Shown piece after piece: positions 44,696 to 52,497 of a DNA stretch of 64,000 nt (positions are counted from its first letter, which is position 1; every line of letters begins with the position of its first letter). The DNA is taken from NCBI GenBank assembly GCA_050950785.1, contig JBMNIG010000001.1, forward strand, positions 1 to 64,000. Reading direction: 5' to 3'. The stretch comes from JAAYOS01 sp050950785. GTDB lineage: Bacteria > Bacillota > Clostridia > Oscillospirales > JAAYOS01. The position numbers and the translations under genes are program-made. Below the pieces are notes generated by a model. It saw nothing but the letters and a program-made list of their open reading frames with translations. It ran no database searches and had not been told where the DNA came from.

Positions 44696-45346
44696 TCAGA
44701 GTTGGTCATTTAACTGTTTTATGCGCTTGCTTAAATAATCGATAGAAATGTCGCCGACAACAGCAACATCTTCCGCAGAGAAAGCTAACGGGAAATTGTT
44801 ATCGAAGAGGATTTGCGCAGACGGCGGGAATTCATCGTCCCCTTCCCAGAGAATAAACGTCATAAAAAGGTTATTTAGAAATTCGAATCGGTAAGCGCAA
44901 TCACCCATGTTGATCCTTTTCGCGCCTATATCATCCATCACTTTCGAAAAGTACTTTAGCTTGGAGCCGCATGTGCCAGCGAGTCGCTTGATGCACCTTC
45001 CGAGAAAATTTGTGTAATAAGCTTGACCATTTGGAATATCGCGGTAGGTAAGGTTGTAGTCTGTTGCGAGAACTATTTTCCCTTCTATTAGATATCGAAT
45101 AAGAAGTATACTTATTGGGTTGTTCTCCATTTGAGTTTCGTCACCGTAGTAAATTGCAAAGTCCGGATGTCGAACAAACAGGTTTTCACCCATAAGCCGG
45201 AGAGAAAAGCGGCACGTTTTTTCATCATATGGAATATTACATCTGCTTGATATTTCATGTGGATCCAACTGAGCGTATATTTTTGCATAGTATTTTAGAG
45301 GAGCGCTTTCCTTGTTGTTGATTGCCATATTTTCAGCCCTTTTCAT
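44696..45346 (-). CDS. DUF3786 family protein
   Basis: The 216-residue protein carries the DUF3786 landmarks: NGQAYYTNFLGRCIKRLA, GDCAYRFEFLNN, WEGDDEFPPSAQILFDNN, and FSAEDVAVVGDISIDYL. It is cytoplasmic with scattered cysteines. Start 45346 gives a slightly longer product than 45328, which has the better AAAAGGG ribosome site; both are possible. DUF3786 proteins are frequent in anaerobes and have no assigned function that I know of. It precedes the kinase gene by 56 bases on the same strand. Confidence 0.75.
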   Translation of the reverse strand: MKRAENMAINNKESAPLKYYAKIYAQLDPHEISSRCNIPYDEKTCRFSLRLMGENLFVRHPDFAIYYGDETQMENNPISILLIRYLIEGKIVLATDYNLTYRDIPNGQAYYTNFLGRCIKRLAGTCGSKLKYFSKVMDDIGAKRINMGDCAYRFEFLNNLFMTFILWEGDDEFPPSAQILFDNNFPLAFSAEDVAVVGDISIDYLSKRIKQLNDQL

Positions 45347-45500
45347 ATGTTTATCAAATCCCTTATTGCATATCGTGTAACTTAATTATAGCATAATCAG
45401 CACTTAATAGCAGTAATATTATAAATATTTAATGAAACGAAGTATATTATATGCTACAATACAAATAACTAAGTTTCTATGCATGTAGGGGTGACAAAAG

Positions 45501-46391
45501 ATGAAATCCAGACAGAGAAAACATAATAAAAAACGCATTTGGAAAGCGGTACATGAGGACATAAAACGGCAAATACGTCAAAACAAAGTCTTGTTTTCGG
45601 TCTATTTGATACTCAGAGTGATAGTTATAAGCATCATGATCGCGCAGATATTCAACCAAAACTGGATCGATGTCTTCTATTGCGCCCTGACACTTGTTCT
45701 ATTTATGATCCCTTCCTTTATTGAAAAGAAAATCAAAATAGATGTACCCGACACGATGGAGATCGTCATATTACTCTTTATCTTTGCGGCTGAAATCCTT
45801 GGTGAACTGAGATCGTATTATTTGACTGTTCCATTTTGGGACACTGCTCTGCATACGGTCAATGGTTTTTTATGTGCTGCCATAGGCTTTTCGCTTGTTG
45901 ACATTCTAAATCGAAGCAAACGTTTTGCAATATCGTTGTCACCATTCTTTGTGCTATTGGTTGCGTTTTGTTTTTCTATGACGATAGGCGTGGTTTGGGA
46001 ATTTTTCGAGTTTGGTATGGATGTTATATTCCGCACAGATATGCAAAAAGATACTATATTGACCTCAATAAGTTCTGTAGTATTCCACCCTGAAGGCAAG
46101 AATATTTCGATTACAAAAGGAATCGAAAGCATTGTGGTAAACGGTGAAGAGTGGAACTATGGCGGTTATATCGATATCGGCCTTATCGACACTATGGTCG
46201 ACCTGCTCGTCAACTTTGTTGGAGCATTGGTATTTTCCGTCTTTGGATGGTTCTATTTGAAGGGCAACAAGAAGGGGAGAGTAGCTGAGAGATTTTTGCT
46301 TAAGCTCAAGGAGGAAGTGCTTGAAGGGGAGCACGAGGAGTCGGGTGATGTGACAGAAGAAGAATCGTGCGATGTGATCCAAAAAGTTTAG
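45501..46391 (+). CDS. integral membrane protein, YjdF/DUF2238-like
   Basis: ATG 45501 follows AGGGGTG. The 296-residue protein starts with a strongly basic region (KSRQRKHNKKRIWK), then has about six transmembrane helices. Motifs FWDTALHTVNGFL, GVVWEFFEFGMD and YIDIGLIDTMVDL recur in YjdF/DUF2238-like membrane proteins. The tail is acidic (EEVLEGEHEESGD). No function is known to me. It is divergent from the DUF3786 gene and stands alone before the tRNA. Confidence 0.65.
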   Translation: MKSRQRKHNKKRIWKAVHEDIKRQIRQNKVLFSVYLILRVIVISIMIAQIFNQNWIDVFYCALTLVLFMIPSFIEKKIKIDVPDTMEIVILLFIFAAEILGELRSYYLTVPFWDTALHTVNGFLCAAIGFSLVDILNRSKRFAISLSPFFVLLVAFCFSMTIGVVWEFFEFGMDVIFRTDMQKDTILTSISSVVFHPEGKNISITKGIESIVVNGEEWNYGGYIDIGLIDTMVDLLVNFVGALVFSVFGWFYLKGNKKGRVAERFLLKLKEEVLEGEHEESGDVTEEESCDVIQKV

Positions 46392-46505
46392 TTTGAATGG
46401 AAATGGTGGATCAAGCCCATGAAAAAAGGTTTACTTTTTACTAAGCATTTGCTATAATACTTTCGTTCCAACAAGTTTAAAGATAATTAAAATCTCCTAT
46501 CATAC

Positions 46506-46581
46506 GGGCGATTAGCTCAGCTGGGAGAGCGCTGCGTTCGCAACGCAGAGGTCGTGAGTTCGATCCTCATATCGTCCACCA
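46506..46581 (+). tRNA. tRNA-Ala (anticodon CGC)
   Basis: A complete 76-base cloverleaf: acceptor GGGCGAT/ATCGTCC, D-arm with AGCTGGGA, anticodon stem CTGCG/CGCAG with loop TTCGCAA (anticodon CGC), T-arm GTGAG-TTCGATC-CTCAT, discriminator A and encoded CCA. The acceptor holds a G3-U70 wobble pair, the alanine identity element, which confirms the assignment. A terminator follows. Confidence 0.95.
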
Positions 46582-46597
46582 TCGCGCATTACATAAA

Positions 46598-46628
46598 GTC
46601 AGCAACCTGCAGGGTTTCTGGCTTTTTT
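46598..46628 (+). terminator. rho-independent terminator after tRNA-Ala
   Basis: GTCAGCAACC pairs with GGTTTCTGGC (one mismatch, one G-T) around a TGCAG loop, followed by six T. A second perfect hairpin lies at 46644-46666 (AATACCGTCG/CGACGGTATT). Confidence 0.8.
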
Positions 46629-46754
46629 GTTTGTGGGAGCAAAAATACCGTCGTAGCGACGGTATTGCTGTGTTACCGCATATGATGCGCTAAGTGGTTT
46701 GAAAACATTCGAAGAATTGTCGGCAAAGATATCTTCCGGCTGGGACAAGGTACG

Positions 46755-47366
46755 TTAAGTAAAATTCTGCGACGCTATCTCCCATAGATATAAAGAAGCA
46801 ACTGTTCCATATGGAGAATATACTTTTCTGTAGTGTTCAAAAGTACTGGGAGTTAGTTCACTGATGCCGTATAGCTTCATCATACCTTTGCGTATACCAA
46901 AGTCTTTGTAGCTGACAATATCAGGTCGGCCAAGTGAGAAAATAAGAATCATTTCGGCTGTCCATTCGCCAACTCCTTTTAATTTTGTCAGCTCCCTTAT
47001 TACTTCATCATCCGGCATGGAGTGCAGCTTGTCAAAATCAACAATTTTTTTAATAGCAGCTTCTGCAATACCCTTTATATAGCCTGCTTTGCGAAAGCTC
47101 ATACCACAGCTTTGCAAGTCAGGCTCATTTATTTTTGCAACACTCTCCGGCGTTATTTCACCAACCATCTCGCAGAGTCTGTTCCAAACGGTTTCTGCGG
47201 CTTTGCCTGAGATTTGCTGACTGACAATGCTCGACACCAGTGAAGCAAATGGATCAGGATTGATTTCTCGCTCAATCATACCAATACGGTCAATCGCTTC
47301 ACCAAGCAACTGATCCCTGCTTTTTAGATAATTTATCTCTTGTCTTCCGTATTCGTAAATTAGCAT
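46755..47366 (-). CDS. DNA-3-methyladenine glycosylase II (AlkA-like, HhH-GPD)
   Basis: The 203-residue protein is a short, all-helical HhH-GPD glycosylase. SLVSSIVSQQISGKAA is the conserved core helix, LKGVGEWTAEMIL (about 129-141) the helix-hairpin-helix, and Asp155 in SYKDFGIRKG the catalytic aspartate. It lacks the N-terminal domain of E. coli AlkA and the iron-sulfur cluster of Nth/MutY, like many Gram-positive AlkA homologues. It removes alkylated purines from DNA. It is a single-gene unit on the minus strand between the tRNA and the lipoprotein block. Confidence 0.88.
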   Translation of the reverse strand: MLIYEYGRQEINYLKSRDQLLGEAIDRIGMIEREINPDPFASLVSSIVSQQISGKAAETVWNRLCEMVGEITPESVAKINEPDLQSCGMSFRKAGYIKGIAEAAIKKIVDFDKLHSMPDDEVIRELTKLKGVGEWTAEMILIFSLGRPDIVSYKDFGIRKGMMKLYGISELTPSTFEHYRKVYSPYGTVASLYLWEIASQNFT

Positions 47367-47749
47367 TATGCTGCTCCTTTATCGTGATTTATGGACTTAG
47401 TTAACAGATCGGTTCAAATATAGTGTATAGCTTGTCAGAGAATAAGTGAAGTGTTTCGTTAAATTTTGCTTTTAGGCTTTCTGTTAGGTTTTTAGATTAA
47501 TAGTTTGAGACGCAACATTAGATACAGGTAATGCTATTTACTATTTAATGAAGGAACATAGTACCATTACAGGAGTCGAAATATACAATAAACACAAACA
47601 TCGAAAGGTTGATTCTATTATGTTGCACAAATTATGTGTTTGTTATATAATTTAGTTATACTAAACAAATTAGTTAACCTGTTTTTGTTATATGTGCTTA
47701 TCACAGGTTGACCTGCATTTGCGCTTGCTCTGCCGGAGGTGAGATTAGG
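47367..47749. other. intergenic region with a promoter for the following gene
   Basis: AT-rich region of about 380 bases. At 47623-47651 TTGCAC and TATAAT stand 17 bases apart, pointing to the plus-strand gene at 47750. Nothing else was recognised. Confidence 0.5.
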
Positions 47750-47851
47750 ATGCCAACAAAGAAATTGACAGACGAGATATTGCCGAGCGAAGAAACAACA
47801 AAAGAAAAGTCGGTTGAGCCGAAGGAACTGATTGAAGCAAAAAAGCAATAG
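47750..47851 (+). CDS. 33-codon ORF, probably the true N-terminus of the next gene
   Basis: ATG 47750 has the best ribosome site in the area (GGAGGTGAG). The product is short, charged and Lys/Glu-rich, and stops at 47849. The frame overlaps the TTG-started ORF at 47832. Removing one A from the AAAAAA run at 47839-47844 would join the two into one protein of about 200 residues. A free-standing mini-protein that couples translation is the alternative. Confidence 0.45.
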   Translation: MPTKKLTDEILPSEETTKEKSVEPKELIEAKKQ

Positions 47852-48332
47852 AGCCATTCCTTGTCGTGTTTCTATAGAAAGAGGAACTCTAGAAGTTCTT
47901 TCCGAAATTGAAATAAGGCACAGGCCGGGTATTTTCCGGATACATGATGATAAAATTTGGTTTCAAGTCGAGGCCAATGAAGAAGATTACTTCGCAGGAG
48001 AGCTTTGGTACATGGATTTAGACGGTGACAACTTGCGAAAAGCGGACTTACAGTTTCCCGGCCAAATCAGATTCAATGATGGATGGTTTTACTGGTTTGA
48101 CGATGAATGCACCGTATGCAATCTTTGCCGCACAGATTTAAAGGGCAATACTGAAGTGATGTACGAGATGTATTATTGCATTATGTATTTTCCACATATG
48201 TGGTTTGGTACGGAGGGTATGGTAGTAAGGGAGGACCTTACAGGAAGTAAAGAAGACTGCCTAAATTTTTGGTACATCCCATTTGACGGATCTGGTGTCA
48301 AACTTATAGAGACAGTAAAGGCAAGATTTTAA
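47832..48332 (+). CDS. DUF5050-like beta-propeller fragment protein
   Basis: As annotated it begins with TTG 47832 (GAAGGAAC upstream) and has 166 residues. Repeats of the type IWFQVEANEEDYFAGELWYMDLDGDNLRKA and GWFYWFDDECTVCNLCRTDLKGN follow the DUF5050 / YWTD-like propeller pattern, in which each blade reads W(Y)x(D)xDGxNxxx. Only about three blades are present, fewer than a full propeller. No signal peptide is visible, although most DUF5050 proteins are secreted; if the preceding 33 codons are its N-terminus it still lacks one. The next gene is a lipoprotein 64 bases later. The function is unknown. Confidence 0.5.
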   Translation: MKQKSNRAIPCRVSIERGTLEVLSEIEIRHRPGIFRIHDDKIWFQVEANEEDYFAGELWYMDLDGDNLRKADLQFPGQIRFNDGWFYWFDDECTVCNLCRTDLKGNTEVMYEMYYCIMYFPHMWFGTEGMVVREDLTGSKEDCLNFWYIPFDGSGVKLIETVKARF

Positions 48333-48396
48333 CTATAGGGTTGGGGTGAATGGTTGGAACAATGCGCGCTGTAATTTAACATGGAGGGCGATTTGT

Positions 48397-50829
48397 ATGA
48401 AGAGAGCGCTATCTATTTTGTTGGTTATAGCTACGATTCTGCTAAGTTCCTGTAACGCCAATGTAACCAATGATTCCGGCGATCCGGAAATCACCACAAG
48501 GGCAGATATTATCCCATCTACTTCAACCAGTCCTGAAATAACGGACGATCTTGAACCGACGACATCTCCCGACGAAAGTCATGGAGAACCTATAGACACC
48601 ATTGATTATTATGATGACCCTATAGGTTATCTCCGTCAGAACATGCCGGTTATTGATGGTTCGACATCCCTGATTCCATTGGAAGGTGGAATCAAAGCGA
48701 CCATCTTTGACGTTTCTCAGTCCGAGGGTGAAAAGATGGTATACCACACAACTACATACGGCTCATTTTATAACCTCCTGGACGGAGGTTGTGACATGAT
48801 CCTGAGTGTACCTCTTTCAGAGGAGCAATATAATCATGCTCAGGAAAGGGGGATCAAACTTGAAGAAGTGCCAATAGCAAAGGAAGGTTTTGTGTTTGTC
48901 GTAAACTACAACAATCCCGTCGACACATTGACTCAGCAGCAACTTCGCGATATCTATTCCGGCAAGATCACAAATTGGAAAGAGGTCGGGGGATGGGATG
49001 AAGAGATAATCGCCTATCAGCGGGATTGGACGTCGGGCAGCCAGAATTTTATGATAACGTTTATGGGTGACACACCGTTAATAGACGCACCTACAGAACT
49101 GAGGCCCGATTCAATGGTTGGCTTGATGAATGTAATTGCGATAAATGAAAACGCGGAAAACTCAATAGGATACTCAGTATATGCATATGCAGCAGATATG
49201 TACGGCACAGGAAAGGATGTCAAGTTTATCAAGGTTGACGGTGTTGAACCAAATAAGCAAACCATGGCATCCGGTGAGTATCCGCTGATGAGTTACAACT
49301 ATGCCATATTCAATGCTGACGAGCCGGAAGATTCGCCAGTTAGGAGGCTTGCAGATTGGATGACTTCATACGAAGGGCAGCTCGCAATAGCAAAAGCAGG
49401 ATATATCACCGTTAAGGACATAGGCTATGATTATGAAGAAATGACCCTAAAGTTGTGGTCCGGGAAAGGTACAGGAGCCGCAAAACCCAAAGACTACAGA
49501 GTTCCGACCAATGAATATGCACCATTCCTTGGTAAGGTAGATTCGTACTGGTACTGGAACATCAATGAAAGATACAAAGTGCCGCTAAACGAAATCAAGC
49601 CCGAAAACGCAACGGGTCTAACCAAGGGTGTTAGATTTGAACTTGATTGCCTTACAAATTTGGAGCTCCAGGCTGAAATCAACGGGTGGATAGCAGAGGG
49701 CATGGCGAGAGCCGATGAAATGGCGGACGAGTTTGAGGAGTACATTGATAATTTAAATGGGAACTCGCAACGAGAATGGTATTTTTACTCCGACATTAGT
49801 GACAGATATTCAATGATTAGAAAAGAGGACTATCATCCGTCGGCGAGCTGTATTGCGACTGCGAGAAACGGATACCTGTCGGTCACGGTTGCGATGACAT
49901 ATACTTTGGGAGCAATGGACGGGTATCAACGACACTACCACATTGAAACCGGTGTTTGGGATATCATTACAGGTGATAAATTAGAAATCACTGATCTTTT
50001 TTACAGTAATGTTGACATAGCAAAAGTGCTAAATGAATATTTGAGAAGGGCGTCTCAGGAGCCCCTTGACGCCTTTGGTACCTATCACGAAATGAAGAGG
50101 GACTTTGCCGGACTCACCATGACCGGTTGGACAATGACTGCGGACACCATATATGTTTTGCCGGACAACCCATATTTTCATTATGGTGCGGCCTTTGAGC
50201 TCGATCTTCCGGATGGATATCTTGTATGTGAACAGCCGCGGGATATGTCCGACTGCTTTGATACTGTAAAAGTGCCGGTGAAACGTTTCTTCCGAAAAAC
50301 CTATAAGAATGTTGATTATAGATTTATTTGTGATAATTTCATAGCATGTGAGTTTTTGGCTGAGGACTCATATCCTATGGCAAAGGCGATAAACTCAAAA
50401 ATAATCGCACTGTCTGAGGAGTATTTCTCCAGAGATAAAGTGTTTGGCTATTTTATAGATCAGGGCATTCCTGAAGAGGAGATCTATTTTCTTGACAATG
50501 TTTGGAAGATGGAAGAATACGCCGGTAAGTTTGTTAAATATGCTAATTGGCTCAATTCATTACATCATGACGGAAAGATCTATTTATATCCGTATTATAA
50601 CCAACCGTTATTCTTCGACTTGCAAACCGGCGATTATTTGGATTGGCGGACGCTGGTAGACAGAAGCTGGCTTGAGGACAACAAAGAGAAAACAGGGAAA
50701 TTAAAGGACATGGCACTAATAGATATCAGTTTTGACAATGCCTACATTACCCTAGTATTTCAAAAAAGCGGAGATGCTTACGGTGAACCTTACACACTAT
50801 ATATACCACCAGAATATATAAACTGGTAA
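48397..50829 (+). CDS. lipoprotein with PstS-like phosphate-binding domain fused to a DUF3298-like domain
   Basis: ATG 48397 follows TGGAGGG and replaces the longer frame from 48346. The 810 residues start with a lipoprotein signal (lipobox SSC) and a Thr/Ser/Pro linker. Residues of about 75-335 form a PstS-type periplasmic-binding domain: VIDGSTSLIPL, LTQQQLRDIYSGKITNWKEVGG, TSGSQNFM and IGYSVYAYA are classical phosphate-binding strands. The rest, from about 460, has a DUF3298/RsiV-like alpha-beta pattern (ETGVWDIITGDKLEITDLF) and a further C-terminal region with the same flavour. No Pst permease genes are nearby, so the PstS-like part is probably a sensor or receptor rather than an importer subunit. 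Known fusions of this kind are rare as far as I know. It sits upstream of an AraC regulator on the same strand. Confidence 0.75.
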   Translation: MKRALSILLVIATILLSSCNANVTNDSGDPEITTRADIIPSTSTSPEITDDLEPTTSPDESHGEPIDTIDYYDDPIGYLRQNMPVIDGSTSLIPLEGGIKATIFDVSQSEGEKMVYHTTTYGSFYNLLDGGCDMILSVPLSEEQYNHAQERGIKLEEVPIAKEGFVFVVNYNNPVDTLTQQQLRDIYSGKITNWKEVGGWDEEIIAYQRDWTSGSQNFMITFMGDTPLIDAPTELRPDSMVGLMNVIAINENAENSIGYSVYAYAADMYGTGKDVKFIKVDGVEPNKQTMASGEYPLMSYNYAIFNADEPEDSPVRRLADWMTSYEGQLAIAKAGYITVKDIGYDYEEMTLKLWSGKGTGAAKPKDYRVPTNEYAPFLGKVDSYWYWNINERYKVPLNEIKPENATGLTKGVRFELDCLTNLELQAEINGWIAEGMARADEMADEFEEYIDNLNGNSQREWYFYSDISDRYSMIRKEDYHPSASCIATARNGYLSVTVAMTYTLGAMDGYQRHYHIETGVWDIITGDKLEITDLFYSNVDIAKVLNEYLRRASQEPLDAFGTYHEMKRDFAGLTMTGWTMTADTIYVLPDNPYFHYGAAFELDLPDGYLVCEQPRDMSDCFDTVKVPVKRFFRKTYKNVDYRFICDNFIACEFLAEDSYPMAKAINSKIIALSEEYFSRDKVFGYFIDQGIPEEEIYFLDNVWKMEEYAGKFVKYANWLNSLHHDGKIYLYPYYNQPLFFDLQTGDYLDWRTLVDRSWLEDNKEKTGKLKDMALIDISFDNAYITLVFQKSGDAYGEPYTLYIPPEYINW

Positions 50830-50898
50830 TGTTTCGCTGGCGCGGATGTTTGATTGACCAGTTACTGACATGAAATAGCTAAGCAGGAGATAATATTT

Positions 50899-52140
50899 AT
50901 GAATGAACAACAAGTGCCGGGGATAGCAATGCAGAGTCGTATGGAAAGATTGTTGCAGCAATGCGCAAGGTTCTATGATGCTACTCAAATACCTGTTAAT
51001 TGTATTTGGTCATTTCCGAAGGTAAAAAAACAACAGGGAGCTTCTAGCAACCTCAATATTAAGACAATTCCTGAATGGGCTTGTCCGCTCTCGGAAAGGT
51101 ATTGTGATGAGTGCCTTCAAAGGGCTGGTGCCACAGGCTCTAATAAGTTACATCTCCTAATGACACAGGGCGGAGCCGCGCTTGCTGTGATAATATGCGA
51201 TGAATTCAAACTGATTGTCGGGCCAGTATTCACAGTATCCAGGGGGCAGCCCCCAGCATCTATTTATGCATCCGCAGAGGGCCAACGACTTTGCCCGGAA
51301 GTACCGACAGACAGATTTATAAGCTCTATTACCTTGTTATGTGAGCTGTGCACTGGTAAACCTGCTCTTGTCGAAGATGTTGTAACAGTAGAAGCGCCTT
51401 TTTCAGATTTATACTATGAAAGCCAAGTTATAGATTCGTCCAACGGTTCCGGTCAGTTGCACTCAGGAGAGGAGTACGAACAGAGGATTTATGAACTGAT
51501 TGAACGCGGTGATATTGACAGGCTTGAAGCTACATTGGGATCGCCCTCAAATATAGCGATCGATATTATGTCACCGGATCCTGTGCGGCAGCAAAAGTAT
51601 CTTTTTATTGCATTTATGACCATTGCCGTACGTGCGGCAATACACGGGGGTATGCCATCCGGTTTGGCATTTGAGGTTTGCCGCCGTTATAGCCTGCTGA
51701 TGGATGGCTCTCAAAACATAAAAGACATTATTAGTTATACATACAACTTGGCTATAAGTCTATGCAGAGGTGTAAAACGAGCACGCGGTTCTGCAGGCTA
51801 CCCTCATTTGAGAAAATGCATAGATTTTATTAATTCCCATCTGCATGAGCCACTCAATGTCAAGCAAATTGCTCAAGCGGGAGGTATGAGTATACGCAGT
51901 CTTACTAAATACTTCCGCAGTGATACGGGACTTTCACCTATGGCTTTTGTGGAAATGCGAAGAGTAGAGGAATCCAAATACATGCTGAGATATAGCAATG
52001 CAACTATTGCTGAGATTGCTGTTTCTCTACAGTTTTGCAGTCAGAGCTATTTTTCAAAGGTTTTCAAAAAACATTGCAATATGTCACCTGGCAAATACAG
52101 AAGGACAGCTAGTGAATTCTTAAATATTACAAAGGTATAG
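50899..52140 (+). CDS. AraC-family transcriptional regulator with large N-terminal sensor region
   Basis: ATG 50899 follows AGCAGGAGA. The 413-residue protein has a 290-residue sensor region with a cysteine cluster (CPLSERYCDEC) and KLIVGPVFTVS, followed by an AraC DNA-binding domain: first helix-turn-helix NVKQIAQAGGMSIRSLTKYF, second IAEIAVSLQFCSQSYFSKVF, ending MSPGKYRR. The sensor resembles those of AraC proteins that measure sugars or redox signals in Bacillota, but no named domain is certain. The rhamnosidase at 52498 follows on the same strand after a hairpin, so this regulator most likely controls the GH78-GH5-symporter genes. Confidence 0.85.
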   Translation: MNEQQVPGIAMQSRMERLLQQCARFYDATQIPVNCIWSFPKVKKQQGASSNLNIKTIPEWACPLSERYCDECLQRAGATGSNKLHLLMTQGGAALAVIICDEFKLIVGPVFTVSRGQPPASIYASAEGQRLCPEVPTDRFISSITLLCELCTGKPALVEDVVTVEAPFSDLYYESQVIDSSNGSGQLHSGEEYEQRIYELIERGDIDRLEATLGSPSNIAIDIMSPDPVRQQKYLFIAFMTIAVRAAIHGGMPSGLAFEVCRRYSLLMDGSQNIKDIISYTYNLAISLCRGVKRARGSAGYPHLRKCIDFINSHLHEPLNVKQIAQAGGMSIRSLTKYFRSDTGLSPMAFVEMRRVEESKYMLRYSNATIAEIAVSLQFCSQSYFSKVFKKHCNMSPGKYRRTASEFLNITKV

Positions 52141-52167
52141 AGTATAAGTTTTCACAATCGCACAACG

Positions 52168-52246
52168 AACAACTTTGATAGCATTCTGTAACAAGAGGCA
52201 ATCTTCATATAGAGGCATCCTCTTTTGGCAGAATGCTTTGTTGTTT
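52168..52246 (+). terminator. branched hairpin between AraC and GH78 genes
   Basis: AGCATTCTG (52180-52188) pairs with CAGAATGCT (52229-52237) and the stem extends outward through ACAAC/TTGTTG. Inside, AAGAGG (52193-52198) pairs with CCTCTT (52219-52224). The remaining bases to 52497 are very AT-rich (long TATATA runs near 52390) and carry the AAGGAG site of the GH78 gene. Confidence 0.6.
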
Positions 52247-52497
52247 GGGTGAGAAGTAAATCAGGATAATCAACTCTTTGTATTGTTGTTCATGTTCAAG
52301 CTGTTGATAAAAGTATTAAGTCTTTTCTTTTTGGAATATGCACCTTTATGCTAAAACCAAAGTGCCAGATAATTATAAATATTGCCAAAATATTATATTA
52401 TATATAAAACTGACCATATATTATTGAAATATGAAGTGAAAAGTATGTATGATAAACATTAAGTTCAGTGATTCATTCATGTAAGGAGATTGATAGC

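Noticed and set aside
47837..47845. A AAA AAG as a dnaX-like programmed -1 frameshift site
   Set aside because: A -1 shift leads into a frame that does not continue the protein; the downstream gene is in the +1 frame.
50899..52140. Cys-cluster AraC regulator as a PocR-domain protein
   Set aside because: The cysteine spacing and surrounding residues do not match the PocR pattern well enough to name the domain.
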